Below are positions 37,485-47,581 of a DNA stretch of 52,000 nt, in pieces. The notes beneath the pieces were generated by a model. That model made no database searches. It was not told the origin of the DNA and worked only from the letters and a program-made list of their open reading frames with translations. How positions within the stretch are numbered: position 1 is the first letter of the stretch; every line of letters begins with the position of its first letter. The DNA is from Glandiceps talaboti (taxonomy: Eukaryota > Hemichordata > Enteropneusta > Spengelidae): assembly GCF_964340395.1 (NCBI RefSeq), contig NW_027554303.1, positions 1-52,000 of the forward strand, given 5' to 3'. The position numbers and the translations under genes are program-made.

Positions 37485-37733
37485 TTATTGCTTTTTATTG
37501 TCTTTTTCAGGGCAAATGTTCTCTTCCCATGTTCCAATGGATTCACAAACATGCCGGTGCCATCTTCTTAATAGTTGACAGCATCGGTTATGACACTTTT
37601 CACCAGAGGGTTCAAAATCGATCACAATATCATATTCTGTAAACAATAACCTTGTGCAAACCAGGCGTTCATCTCCCCAGTACAATAGCAGTTTTTTCCA
37701 TGTTTGCAAACTTTTCCTGTCAGGACGACACAT
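37485..37733 (-). pseudogene. Fragment of a fourth BTB/Kelch-like gene (C-terminal end)
   Basis: ATG 37733 begins an 82-aa frame whose centre (LLLYWGDERL ... DIVIDFEPSGE) aligns with the last 60 residues of the BTB/Kelch proteins (RLLLYGGDEEL ... DILIDFKKNT). Sequence identity is lower than between copies 1-3, so it is an older duplicate. It has no BTB or Kelch body. It lies convergent to copy 2. Confidence 0.55.
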
Positions 37734-37901
37734 GTTTGCTACCTTTGCATCTAGACACACATGGACACATGAGCTCGTTGAAAAAGTCCACTTTCACACA
37801 TATGTCTTTGCTTTTTATAGTCAATTCCTGCCAATGACCAGTGCCAACCATGTCAAGTGAAGATACCGGTATATACTTCTGCCAATAAACAGTGCCACTC
37901 A

Positions 37902-40900
37902 TGTGGGAGATTTATAAGGGTCAATTTAAACATGCAAAAATGTGGGGTTTTTAAAAAATCTACACACCCACCCACTAGCGACTCAAAAAATTTTTTAAAA
38001 AAAAGTGTACACACACGTGTTAAAGAAAACTGTCAAATTCTAATTTGCATATATGTCATGTGACCATACGCCAATTGATACTCCCGCGAAAATGTTTCAG
38101 AAGCCTCATTTGCATGCACAAGAGAATGCATGTCAAGTGAAGTGATGTGTTGTCACAAAACAATTCTGTGTCCAATGAGTTGTGGGAGATTTATAAGGGT
38201 CAATTTAAACATGCAAAAATGTGGGGTTTTTAAAAAATCTACACACCCAACCACTAGCGACTCAAAAAAATTTTGAAAAAAAGTCTACACACACGTGTTA
38301 CAGAAAACTGTCAAATTCTAATTTGCATATATGTCATGTGACCATTTGCCAATTGATACTCCCACGAAATGTTTCAGAAGCCTCATTTGCATGCATAAGA
38401 GAATGCGTGTCACTTGAAGTGATGTGTTGTCACGAAACAATTCTGTGTCCAATGAATTGTGGGAGATTTATAAGGGTCAATTTAAACATGCAAAAATGTG
38501 GGGTTTTTAAAAAATCTACACACCCAACCACTAGCGACTCAAAAATTTTTTTTTTTAAAAAGTGTACACACACGTGTTAAAGAAAACTGTCAAATTCTAA
38601 TTTGCATATATGTCATGTGACCATACGCCAATTGATACTCCCGCGAAAATGTTTCAGAAGCCTCATTTGCATGCACAAGAGAATGCATGTCAAGTGAAGT
38701 GATGTGTTGTCACAAAACAATTCTGTGTCCAATGAATTGTGGGAGATTTATAAGGGTCAATTTAAACATGCAAAAATGTGGGGTTTTTAAAAAATCTACA
38801 CACCCAACCACTAGCGACTCAAAAAAATTTTGAAAAAAAAGTCTACACACACAAGTGTTAAAAAAACTGTCAAATTCTAATTTGCATATATGTCATGTGA
38901 CCATTTGCCAATTGATACTCCCACGAAATGTTTCAGAAGCCTCATTTGCATGCATAAGAGAATGCGTGTCACTTGAAGTGATGTGTTGTCACAAAACAAT
39001 TCTGTGTCCAATGAATTGTGGGAGATTTATAAGGGTCAATTTAAACATGCAAAAATGTGGGGTTTTTAAAAAATCTACACACCCAACCACTAGCGACTCA
39101 AAAAAATTTTGAAAAAAAGTCTACACACACGTGTTACAGAAAACTGTCAAATTCTAATTTGCATATATGTCATGTGACCATTTGCCAATTGATACTCCCA
39201 CGAAATGTTTCAGAAGCCTCATTTGCATGCATAAGAGAATGCGTGTCACTTGAAGTGATGTGTTGTCACGAAACAATTCTGTGTCCAATGAATTGTGGGA
39301 GATTTATAAGGGTCAATTTAAACATGCAAAAATGTGGGGTTTTTAAAAAATCTACACACCCAACCACTAGCGACTCAAAAATTTTTTTTTTTAAAAAGTG
39401 TACACACACGTGTTAAAGAAAACTGTCAAATTCTAATTTGCATATATGTCATGTGACCATACGCCAATTGATACTCCCGCGAAAATGTTTCAGAAGCCTC
39501 ATTTGCATGCACAAGAGAATGCATGTCAAGTGAAGTGATGTGTTGTCACAAAACAATTCTGTGTCCAATGAATTGTGGGAGATTTATAAGGGTCAATTTA
39601 AACATGCAAAAATGTGGGGTTTTTAAAAAATCTACACACCCAACCACTAGCGACTCAAAAAAATTTTGAAAAAAAAGTCTACACACACAAGTGTTAAAAA
39701 AACTGTCAAATTCTAATTTGCATATATGTCATGTGACCATTTGCCAATTGATACTCCCACGAAATGTTTCAGAAGCCTCATTTGCATGCATAAGAGAATG
39801 CGTGTCACTTGAAGTGATGTGTTGTCACAAAACAATTCTGTGTCCAATGAATTGTGGGAGATTTATAAGGGTCAATTTAAACATGCAAAAATGTGGGGTT
39901 TTTAAAAAATCTACACACCCAACCACTAGCGACTCAAAAATTTTTTTTTTTTAAAAGTGTACACACACGTGTTAAAGAAAACTGTCAAATTCTAATTTGC
40001 ATATATGTCATGTGACCATACGCCAATTGATACTCCCGCGAAAATGTTTCAGAAGCCTCATTTGCATGCATAAGAGAATGCGTGTCACTTGAAGTGATGT
40101 GTTGTGACGAAACAATTCTGTGTCCAATGAATTGTGGGAGATTTATAAGGGTCAATTTAAACATGCAAAAATGTGGGGTTTTTAAAAAATCTACACACCC
40201 AACCACTAGCGACTCAAAAATTTTTTTTTTTTAAAAGTGTACACACACGTGTTAAAGAAAACTGTCAAATTCTAATTTGCATATATGTCATGTGACCATA
40301 CGCCAATTGATACTCCCGCGAAAATGTTTCAGAAGCCTCATTTGCATGCATAAGAGAATGCGTGTCACTTGAAGTGATGTGTTGTGACGAAACAATTCTG
40401 TGTCCAATGAATTGTGGGAGATTTATAAGGGTCAATTTAAACATGCAAAAATGTGGGTTTTTTAAAAAATCTACACACCCAACCACTAGCGACTCAAAAA
40501 TTTTTTTTTTAAAAAAGTGTACACACACGTGTTAAAGAAAACTGTCAAATTCTAATTTGCATATATGTCATGTGACCATACGCCAATTGATACTCCCGCG
40601 AAAATGTTTCAGAAGCCTCATTTGCATGCATAAGAGAATGCGTGTCACTTGAAGTGATGTGTTGTCACGAAACAATTCTGTGTCCAATGAATTGTGGGAG
40701 ATTTATAAGGGTCAATTTAAACATGCAAAAATGTGGGGTTTTTAAAAAATCTACACACCCAACCACTAGCGATTCAAAAAATTTTTTTAAAAAAAGTGTA
40801 CACACACGTGTTAAAGAAAACTGTCAAATTCTAATTTGCATATATGTCATGTGACCATACGCCAATTGATACTCCCACGAAAATGTTTCAGAAGCCTCAT

Positions 40901-41150
40901 TTGCATGTACAAGAGAATGCATGTCAAGTGAAGTGATGTGTTGTCACAAAACAATTCTGTGTTCAATGAATTGTGGGAGATTTATAAGGGTCAATTTAAA
41001 CATGCAAAAATGTGGGGGTTTTAAAAAATCTACACACCCAACCACTAGCGACTCAAAACAATTTTGAAAAAAAAGTCTACACACACACGTGTTAAAAAAA
41101 CTGTCAAATTCTAATTTGCATATATGTCATGTGACCATACGCCAATTGAT
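37902..41150. repeat. Tandem array of about 12 copies of a 279-bp repeat
   Basis: Unit starts (TGTGGGAGATTTATAAGGG) are at 37902, 38181, 38458, 38738, 39017, 39294, 39574, 39853, 40133, 40413, 40693 and 40972. Each full unit holds two octamer motifs (ATTTGCAT), a CATGTGAC E-box-like site, an ATTTATAAG TATA-like box, an A/T-rich AAAAATTTTT block and the dyad GTCACTTGAAGTGATG. Units alternate between sequence variants: the block 38181-39016 is repeated almost exactly at 39017-39852 (836 bp = three units), a higher-order repeat. The frames seen here (up to 119 codons) are products of the repeat. A replication origin or enhancer is a reasonable hypothesis. Confidence 0.9.
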
Positions 41151-41241
41151 ACACATGAGAATACGTGTCACGTGAAGTTTTCACAACTCATTTCCTGTTG
41201 AGATGTATTTACGTGGCCTTGCATGATGTGCTAATTGAATC

Positions 41242-41679
41242 ATGAATGTCTACCTTGTAGGTCCTAACGAGATTGTCGAAGACACTCGTCAACAGATCAA
41301 GTCCCTTGAAAACCAGGTTAGCAAATTACTGAAGGAAAAGTCTGATGTGTCCAAACGCTTGACACAAGTGAGTCATAAATTAAAATCCATGGAGAGAATG
41401 CAAAAGGACATGGAAAGTTTGATGGAACAGTGCATTGAACATTCCGATGCAACTGCAATGGAGAACTCAGAACTGAAACAACGTTTGGACTGTCTGGAAA
41501 ACGAAAAAGATGCTGTCTTAGTGCAGGCCAGATTGAACAGAGATGACTTCATCAACGAACTCAAGGTTAATTGTCGCCTGCAAGACAAATTGCAGAAGAT
41601 GACAATTGGGGCTGATAAATTTAATGTGAAGCTATCCACAGATAGTGACAGTGACACTGATGGTGACGGTGTCCTTTAA
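41242..41679 (+). CDS. Coiled-coil protein with acidic tail (145 aa)
   Basis: ATG 41242. Residues 10-115 are a continuous heptad-type coiled coil (VSKLLKEKSDVSKRL ...), and the C-terminus is an Asp/Ser-rich tail (STDSDSDTDGDG), a likely casein kinase II target. No other domain. It starts about 90 bp after the repeat array, so its promoter probably lies within the last repeat unit. Function unknown. Confidence 0.72.
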   Translation: MNVYLVGPNEIVEDTRQQIKSLENQVSKLLKEKSDVSKRLTQVSHKLKSMERMQKDMESLMEQCIEHSDATAMENSELKQRLDCLENEKDAVLVQARLNRDDFINELKVNCRLQDKLQKMTIGADKFNVKLSTDSDSDTDGDGVL

Positions 41680-41792
41680 CTATTGATATTAAAATGTATG
41701 CGTATTGTATATATTTTCTGACGTGTTTTTTCGTGACGATACACAGAACTCTCTATGTATAAACGTTTGGGATCTGTTGGAACAGGGGACAG

Positions 41793-41965
41793 TCATGGAC
41801 AAGGGGTCAAAAGAAACATCTTTTGTCTCCACTGAAGACCCTCGAGTTGATTTGCAGAAATCGTCCGACAACTTCCTACGACTCATACAGATAACACTTT
41901 TGAACCTTTCACACACTCGAAATGGCAAAGACAAATCCAAACCTCTCGTATCGACACTGTCCTGA
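41793..41965 (+). CDS. Possible small ORF overlapping the next gene
   Basis: A 57-codon frame from ATG 41793 overlaps the start of the 505-aa gene by 44 bp. The frame is open upstream with coding-like composition from about 41740, preceded by a CAG that could be a splice acceptor (TTTTTTCGTGACGATACACAG). Uncertain; it may be an extra exon or a chance frame. Confidence 0.25.
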
Positions 41966-43439
41966 GTTGTCTTTGGAAGAGATTGCCACTATCTTGTGTG
42001 AGCAATCTGAACATGCATGGTTGTACTTGCTCTTCGTCAACAACCATCCACCACCCGGCCATTGTGGTTGGCTGTTGACCAATGCACAGTTCAAAACACT
42101 TTCCCAATGTTTGCAAACACATACTCGAGATTTGAGCGAGGGTGTGAAGGCAGCTGTTAGACCACTGCTTCAATGGTGCCATATACACATGCGATTTTTA
42201 GAGAAATTTAGACATGGTGGACTTGGTAAGGAAATAGACAATATAAACAGACACTGTTTAAAGAGTTTGACTGATTGTGATTTATTACTGCATGAAAATG
42301 TATACTTCCAGTGGTCACAAGAGAGCACCGAAATGCTGTGTCTACTTAGAAACGCATTGCATAGTTTCTTGACTGTCTTTGGAACGATGCCTTCTCTTCC
42401 AAAAGGTTTGGTATCATCCACCTCCAGGTGTTGGGAGTGTCGATTCGAACATGCCCTGAAACACCAAAAGTCCTACGAAAACACAGAATGTCCCCATTTG
42501 TACAGGACGGTGTCTGCCACATTTAAACCAGACAGTGGCACCCTCTTTTCCCTGCAGCATCCAAGCACCCTTGACAGATCTAAAGATGAGTCTACAGAAG
42601 ATGAAAGACAGGTTCTCTCACCACAACTGCAAATGAAATTGCGCCAACTTGCTTCTGAAAGGAAAAGACAAAACCTAATATTGCAAGAAATCCGGAAAGA
42701 AATGACAGAACTGAATTGCAAATTAGAATATCAATTGGCACCCAAGACGTTTACTTTGGACGTGTATGGAAAATTCAGCGACCTGTGTATGTACTTGAAA
42801 GAGCGTCAGAAGGCCGACGAGGCTTTTGCAAACACATCCGGTTTACAATGTCTACACGATCCTGTGTGCAAGGAAAGACTTGCAAGAATGCTGAAAAGCA
42901 TCTCTTGGAATGACCACTTTCAAGGACAGGTCCTTGACATGTTCTTTTTCTTGTCACTTGATCCACACACCCTGAAAAAAAGCAAGTGGCGTCTGGAGAC
43001 CACCTACAGAATGTGGATGGATGCTGGTAATGTAAACATACACAAAGTTTGTGATTTTGTCGAGGAGTTAAAACGTGTGCGACCTAACAATGACATCTCA
43101 AAGAGTTCTGATTCATCAGTGGACCTTTTTCACTGCTGTTACTTGCACTGTTTAATGAAAGAATTGGGTAGAAAACACCATTTCCCAGTAATGGAGGCAC
43201 ACAGAGTTGAACACTGGAATGGTAGAGATGGTATTGTGTACTTGTATGGAAAGGAAGTAAACATGGGACTGCAGGTGATGGGCACAAAGTATTCTTTCAA
43301 AGGCAGTGACGAATTCCAAGATGCTTGTCTGGCTTGGTTGTACAGTGTGACCATTCGTAAAGATAGCATACACAAACACGTGTTTCTTGGAGAAGACTTG
43401 ATACCTCAACAACCTTTATTCTATCCCGTTCTGGTCTAG
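41922..43439 (+). CDS. Unknown protein with Cys/His motifs (505 aa)
   Basis: ATG 41922. The N-terminal half is helical with a C-x2-C...H...C group near residues 168-190 (SRCWECRFEHALKH ... ECPH) that could bind zinc. A basic coiled-coil-like helix lies at about 225-270, and the C-terminal part is a mixed domain with CCYLHC. Herpesvirus packaging proteins of the UL32 type also have scattered CxxC zinc sites, but I cannot establish homology. Its stop overlaps the convergent gene at 43416 by 24 bp. Confidence 0.8.
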   Translation: MAKTNPNLSYRHCPELSLEEIATILCEQSEHAWLYLLFVNNHPPPGHCGWLLTNAQFKTLSQCLQTHTRDLSEGVKAAVRPLLQWCHIHMRFLEKFRHGGLGKEIDNINRHCLKSLTDCDLLLHENVYFQWSQESTEMLCLLRNALHSFLTVFGTMPSLPKGLVSSTSRCWECRFEHALKHQKSYENTECPHLYRTVSATFKPDSGTLFSLQHPSTLDRSKDESTEDERQVLSPQLQMKLRQLASERKRQNLILQEIRKEMTELNCKLEYQLAPKTFTLDVYGKFSDLCMYLKERQKADEAFANTSGLQCLHDPVCKERLARMLKSISWNDHFQGQVLDMFFFLSLDPHTLKKSKWRLETTYRMWMDAGNVNIHKVCDFVEELKRVRPNNDISKSSDSSVDLFHCCYLHCLMKELGRKHHFPVMEAHRVEHWNGRDGIVYLYGKEVNMGLQVMGTKYSFKGSDEFQDACLAWLYSVTIRKDSIHKHVFLGEDLIPQQPLFYPVLV

Positions 43440-43970
43440 CCTTTCTTGTAACTTTTCCACTTTGATTTGCAAACAATATATTTTTGAGTGGAGGTCACCC
43501 TCATTCCTAACACGTTTGTCAGTGTAACGATTGTAAAGGGCCATGGTGATCATGGCCATCACATCTCCAAAATGGATTGACAGACGCGAATGGAAGTCTG
43601 TTTCGGGAACCTGTCTGAGACGCAAATCCAGCAGGGAGAGAGTGGACAGTCTAATAAATGTTTCTGCCATGAAATATACAAACTTGTCATTTGGCCCATA
43701 TACTTGACCCAACACATTAATCATAGTGAGTTTCAAACCACAGAAAAGGGACGAGAACACCAACTGGTAATTGATCTTGACATAATTGACATAACTGTAC
43801 CTTTCGTCCCCAAACGATTCAGCCAAACTACCACCTAGTCTCAAATGGGTGAAAACGATATAAGTTCCTAAAACATAGGCAACGAGAGCAAAAATGAACA
43901 CTAGCCCCTTTGAAAAAGAAAACGACATGACGATCAACTTGTTTTGCTCTCGAGTCCCAAACAAGTGCAT
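43416..43970 (-). CDS. Membrane-anchored protein with C-terminal coiled coil
   Basis: ATG 43970 (184 aa), or ATG 43928 (170 aa, MSFSFSKG). A transmembrane helix (GLVFIFALVAYVLGTYIVF) lies right after the second ATG, a second hydrophobic stretch near residues 75-90, and a heptad-like helix at the C-terminus. The 5' end is 39 bp from the 5' end of the divergent gene at 44010, so at least one promoter must lie inside the neighbouring coding region. Unknown family. Confidence 0.75.
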   Translation of the reverse strand: MHLFGTREQNKLIVMSFSFSKGLVFIFALVAYVLGTYIVFTHLRLGGSLAESFGDERYSYVNYVKINYQLVFSSLFCGLKLTMINVLGQVYGPNDKFVYFMAETFIRLSTLSLLDLRLRQVPETDFHSRLSIHFGDVMAMITMALYNRYTDKRVRNEGDLHSKIYCLQIKVEKLQERLDQNGIE

Positions 43971-44009
43971 AAATGTTTAGGTTTTTTTTGCAAGTAAGCA
44001 AGCAATACA

Positions 44010-44651
44010 ATGTTTTCGTTTGGAAAACAGAAAAGGAAAAAGAAGGTCAAGAAGGAAGAAGAACGTCGCCTGACGGAAATTTCGAAGAAGAGAGAATTAG
44101 CACTACTACGCTCTTCAAACGAAGAGCGAGTGGAAGAGATGGGTAGAAAGGTTGTTGCCCTTGCTCTTGATACTGAAAAAAGTAGCTGTACATTTATGAC
44201 TGCACTTCACAATAGAATGGCGACAATGAATGTGGCTTTGCTAGACAAACTCATGAAGAGACAATTACAACTAGAAGAGTTATCGATAGACATGCAGCAA
44301 GAAGAGATCAGGAACAGTAAAAGTTTCCTGCGCCAATTGAAGTCTAGAGACATATACAGTGAAATCAAGGAACTGACAAAGGAAGTCAAACAGTGTCCAC
44401 CCAGGAAAGCCATGCACATATCGAAAAGGTTGGAAAAACTGCGTCATGCAAGTAACATGACACAAGAGATTTGGCAAGAAATGTTGGATGAAAGTGACAC
44501 CGACAATGATGATGAGAATGGGGCACATTTAGAAACAGTACAAGACATACGGCAAGAGGCCTTGGAAGCCAAACTATTAGAAGCACCTACAGTTTGCACA
44601 GTTTCTACAGACAGCAAAGAAACACACTCAGAAAAAAATAAAGTGAAATAG
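44010..44651 (+). CDS. Highly charged helical protein (213 aa)
   Basis: ATG 44010. The first 30 residues are Lys/Arg-rich (KQKRKKKVKKEEERR), followed by long helical and coiled-coil segments to about 150 and an acidic C-terminus (DESDTDNDDENG). No TM. Likely nuclear or scaffold-type; family unknown. An AATAAA overlaps the end of the frame. Confidence 0.78.
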   Translation: MFSFGKQKRKKKVKKEEERRLTEISKKRELALLRSSNEERVEEMGRKVVALALDTEKSSCTFMTALHNRMATMNVALLDKLMKRQLQLEELSIDMQQEEIRNSKSFLRQLKSRDIYSEIKELTKEVKQCPPRKAMHISKRLEKLRHASNMTQEIWQEMLDESDTDNDDENGAHLETVQDIRQEALEAKLLEAPTVCTVSTDSKETHSEKNKVK

Positions 44652-44689
44652 TTTTTATTGATTAAATGACGGTTTAATTTATTTTTAAT

Positions 44690-44740
44690 TGATGGATGGA
44701 TGGATGGATGGATAGATGGATGAATGAATGAATGAATGGA
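44690..44740. repeat. (GATG)n/(AATG)n microsatellite
   Basis: GGAT and GAAT tetranucleotide units fill the gap between two convergent genes. Confidence 0.9.
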
Positions 44741-44741
44741 T

Positions 44742-45914
44742 TTATTGGTTTATTTGTTTGTCAACTGGAATACTACTGGAACATGGTCCACACAGACCGC
44801 TGTCCAGAGCTGTCAAATTGTAACACTCTGGGTTATTACCACCTCGACACACTCTGATAGTTGGAAAATCGGGTTGTTCTATGTAACAGGCAACACCGTG
44901 TCTGGGATCAAATAAGGGTCTTTTAACGAGACGAGACGAATGACATCGTCCACATCTGGGTTCAAGGGTGTCTTCGTGGAGATAGTAGACATAGCGGGGA
45001 GCTCTGTTCTTTATATTCAAACAAGTAAGCACAGCATAGCAATGACGACACTGGATAACACTCGTGTGATGGGCCACGTATAGTTTCCATTCCTCGTCTG
45101 GTGAATTTCTGCTGCTTGAAAGCTTAGACAGCACCCTGGGGTCCATGTCGTACACGAACTTGATCTGAAAGGCACGTCTGTGCAAAAGCAAAAGTGTCTT
45201 GACCAATCTCTTTTGCCTAACTGTCATTTTATGTATTGTCATTGCAACCCCCCTCGAATCGTAATGGAGTATTTGTTGTCTGAGATGAACCAGTGCTCGC
45301 AAGAAAGTCTGGTGCTTGACTGTCTTGGGATAACACACAAGGACATCGAGTGGCCACTGCCAAACATACCTCTCATAGACCAACTTCAACAATAATGGTA
45401 GTCTAACAGGTGCCACTTTAGGCAGTTTATTGAGAAGCAGTTTACATAGGTCGATGCACTTTGCCACGCGAGTAATTGGCATTACACTTTTCCATCTGCT
45501 TGTTTTGAATTGTGGCAGGGGATACAAGTACGATTTCGGTTTCAAGTGTGTACTAATCAAACAATCCAGTTTATGTTGCCCGACAGACACATCTTTATCT
45601 AGCCAGGCATGATAAAACATACACGCAGGGTGAACAGATTGTTTGTAAAACATCTTCAACACCATTAGTCTGACCCAGTGGGGATGAATAGGAGTGTTGT
45701 CATCGATTTTCTCTTTCACAAGCCCTTGTAACTCGGACACTATGAGTTTGACCAGCTGTCTACCCTCTCTGCAGTTTCGGATATCTGTTGTCTCTTTCTT
45801 ATTGCCTTGGCATTGCAATATGCCAGCCAAAAACACCTCCACTTGCAATTGATCAAGTTGTGTCCCTGGCAAAGACAACAACACACGCTGCAAACAAGTC
45901 TGAAAGAAAGCCAT
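44742..45914 (-). CDS. Protein with C-terminal zinc-ribbon-like cysteines (390 aa)
   Basis: ATG 45914 (MAFFQTCLQ); the codons before it in frame start from TTG. Residues 1-270 are helical and basic in the centre. The last 115 residues hold CxxC pairs (QCRHC, RCGRC, LCGPC) plus other Cys and His, suggesting one or two zinc ribbons. It lies 46 bp downstream of the C-terminally anchored protein on the same strand; they may be co-expressed partners. The family is not recognised. Confidence 0.78.
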   Translation of the reverse strand: MAFFQTCLQRVLLSLPGTQLDQLQVEVFLAGILQCQGNKKETTDIRNCREGRQLVKLIVSELQGLVKEKIDDNTPIHPHWVRLMVLKMFYKQSVHPACMFYHAWLDKDVSVGQHKLDCLISTHLKPKSYLYPLPQFKTSRWKSVMPITRVAKCIDLCKLLLNKLPKVAPVRLPLLLKLVYERYVWQWPLDVLVCYPKTVKHQTFLRALVHLRQQILHYDSRGVAMTIHKMTVRQKRLVKTLLLLHRRAFQIKFVYDMDPRVLSKLSSSRNSPDEEWKLYVAHHTSVIQCRHCYAVLTCLNIKNRAPRYVYYLHEDTLEPRCGRCHSSRLVKRPLFDPRHGVACYIEQPDFPTIRVCRGGNNPECYNLTALDSGLCGPCSSSIPVDKQINQ

Positions 45915-45960
45915 AGCCAAAATGTCTCACTTTGAAGTGGGATCTGCGTTTTCATTCAAT

Positions 45961-46701
45961 TCAAAAGACATGAACGTGACGTGTCTGGTAAAAATACAAC
46001 CACGCAATAGTTATGAGTGGTAAAAGCATCAAAGTAAATAGTAGGGACCACGGAAAAGCATCTGTACTGGAATGTTGAGTGTCGACTTCATCCTTGTCAC
46101 CCTTGTCATATTCAGTCCATTGTATATAAAACGTCAACGAATTTCGGTCCATGTGATAAAAGTCGTCAACGAGACAACAACTGTACTCCCAGTCAAAGTG
46201 TTTGTTAAGTTTGTGCATTGAATTGCATAAATTATAGCCCTGTCCATCAAGTGTTACTTTAACTTTATAGAATTTCGATGACCCTCCCATTTCATGAAGA
46301 GAAACGGTGTTGTACTGTGTGACTCTGCCACCCACGGTGTTCTCTATGACGCTGACGAAATCTCTGTCGCCCAACCGTTTACTTGCCAAGTTGTCTCCAT
46401 CCTCGTCTGAAAAGTAGTCTTTGGAAGCAATGTTCATGCACAACACGAGATTGTTCTGTTTTTCGGCTCTGAGAACATAGATGTTGAAACAAACAGCATA
46501 CAAGTCTTCCAAGGAAACCAAGTAATCACAAAGGCATTTGACATCACACTTTCTGACACCAGCATTTGTAGAGGCACCAATGACAAAGTAGATTACAAAT
46601 ACATTATCCCCTATGTTCTGAACATCATGCACAGGTTTCAAATTAAATGGATCATCAGTCAAACATTCTATGATGTCATCAAACACTACTCTTGAAAGCA
46701 T
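45961..46701 (-). CDS. C-terminally membrane-anchored protein (246 aa)
   Basis: ATG 46701. No signal peptide. A folded domain of about 215 residues is followed by one transmembrane helix (WSLLFTLMLLPLITIAWLYF) and an 8-residue tail, so this is a tail-anchored type II protein with a cytosolic or nuclear domain. That layout resembles the herpesvirus nuclear-egress protein pUL34. With the zinc-binding neighbour downstream, a nuclear-egress-like pair is conceivable, but sequence alone does not show it. Confidence 0.78.
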   Translation of the reverse strand: MLSRVVFDDIIECLTDDPFNLKPVHDVQNIGDNVFVIYFVIGASTNAGVRKCDVKCLCDYLVSLEDLYAVCFNIYVLRAEKQNNLVLCMNIASKDYFSDEDGDNLASKRLGDRDFVSVIENTVGGRVTQYNTVSLHEMGGSSKFYKVKVTLDGQGYNLCNSMHKLNKHFDWEYSCCLVDDFYHMDRNSLTFYIQWTEYDKGDKDEVDTQHSSTDAFPWSLLFTLMLLPLITIAWLYFYQTRHVHVF

Positions 46702-46780
46702 TCTTCATGTTTGTTTAGGACAATGACATATGCATAAATACACTCATTTCAGACTCCTACAGGAAACTATGGAATTATAC

Positions 46781-47200
46781 GTTTTCGGTTTTCAATTACA
46801 TTTCCATCAAAGCTCTCATAGTAGACTTATTTTTTGGTATCCTGACTTAAAACAATGAATATCAGTTCAATGCTTTGTAACCAGGGATGAAATGTCTACC
46901 AGTAAGAAAGCATGTTCCATTTCGATTCACTAACACACAATTTGTCCGATTCTATCTTGGTGTACACAGGACTTTTTGGTCACATGACATATATGCAAAT
47001 TAGAATTTGATAGTTTTTTTTAACATGGGTGTGTAGACTTTTTTTTCCAAAAATTTTTCAGTCGCTAGTGGGTGGGTGTGTAGATTTTTTAAAAACCCCA
47101 CATTTTTGCATGTTTAAATTGACCCTTATAAAACTCCCACAATTCATTGGACATAGAATTGTTTTGTGACAATTAAAACTCCCATAATTCATTCCAATTG
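46781..47200. repeat. Long direct repeat, left copy, with inverted solo 279-bp repeat unit
   Basis: Positions 46781-46880 (CGTTTTCGGTTTTCAATTAC...) recur at 48641-48740. Then 46976-47172 carry one inverted unit of the tandem array, with its octamer, AAAAATTTTT block and TTATAAA. The whole block matches about 48641-49050. Confidence 0.85.
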
Positions 47201-47251
47201 TTTTGTGAAGTAAAAAACTCCAACGATGTAGGTTAAGACAAAAGAAAACTA

Positions 47252-47527
47252 TGACGTCACAATTTTATCTTGTTCTTTTTTATGGTGGATGTACTTCATG
47301 ACCTAATGCCATTGAAATGTGACGTCATAGTTTTCTTTGGGGGAAAAGTATAAACTTTTTTTTTTGTACTTGACGTCATGACCTAATGCCATTGAAATGT
47401 GATGTCATAGTTTTCTTTGGGGAAAAGTATACATTTGTAAGGTCATTTTTTTTGTACTTGACGTCATGGTTTACTTCATGCCATTGAAATGTGACGTCAC
47501 AGTTTTGTTTGGTGAAAAGTATAAATT
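47252..47527 (+). promoter_or_regulatory. CRE-rich repeated promoter of the 47582 gene
   Basis: Three to four units carry GACCTAATGCCATTGAAATGTGACGTCATAG followed by GGGGAAAAGTATA (about 80-100 bp each). Perfect TGACGTCA palindromes lie at 47252, 47320, 47371, 47459 and 47492. The last GTATAAAT (about 47518) is 60 bp before the ATG. Confidence 0.8.
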
Positions 47528-47581
47528 TGTAAGGTCAACCATCTTGGGCAACCATTTGACTTTTTCGCTCACTCAATCAAC

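Noticed and set aside
38221-40854. Many plus- and minus-strand frames of 60-119 codons in the 279-bp array
   Set aside because: They repeat with the unit, break at unit variants, and have no start context; they follow from the repeat.
37902-41150. CRISPR-like array
   Set aside because: Units are 279-bp head-to-tail repeats without short repeats and unique spacers; the context is eukaryotic.
41922-43439. Assignment as herpesvirus UL32 homologue
   Set aside because: Only scattered CxxC motifs; no alignable region seen.
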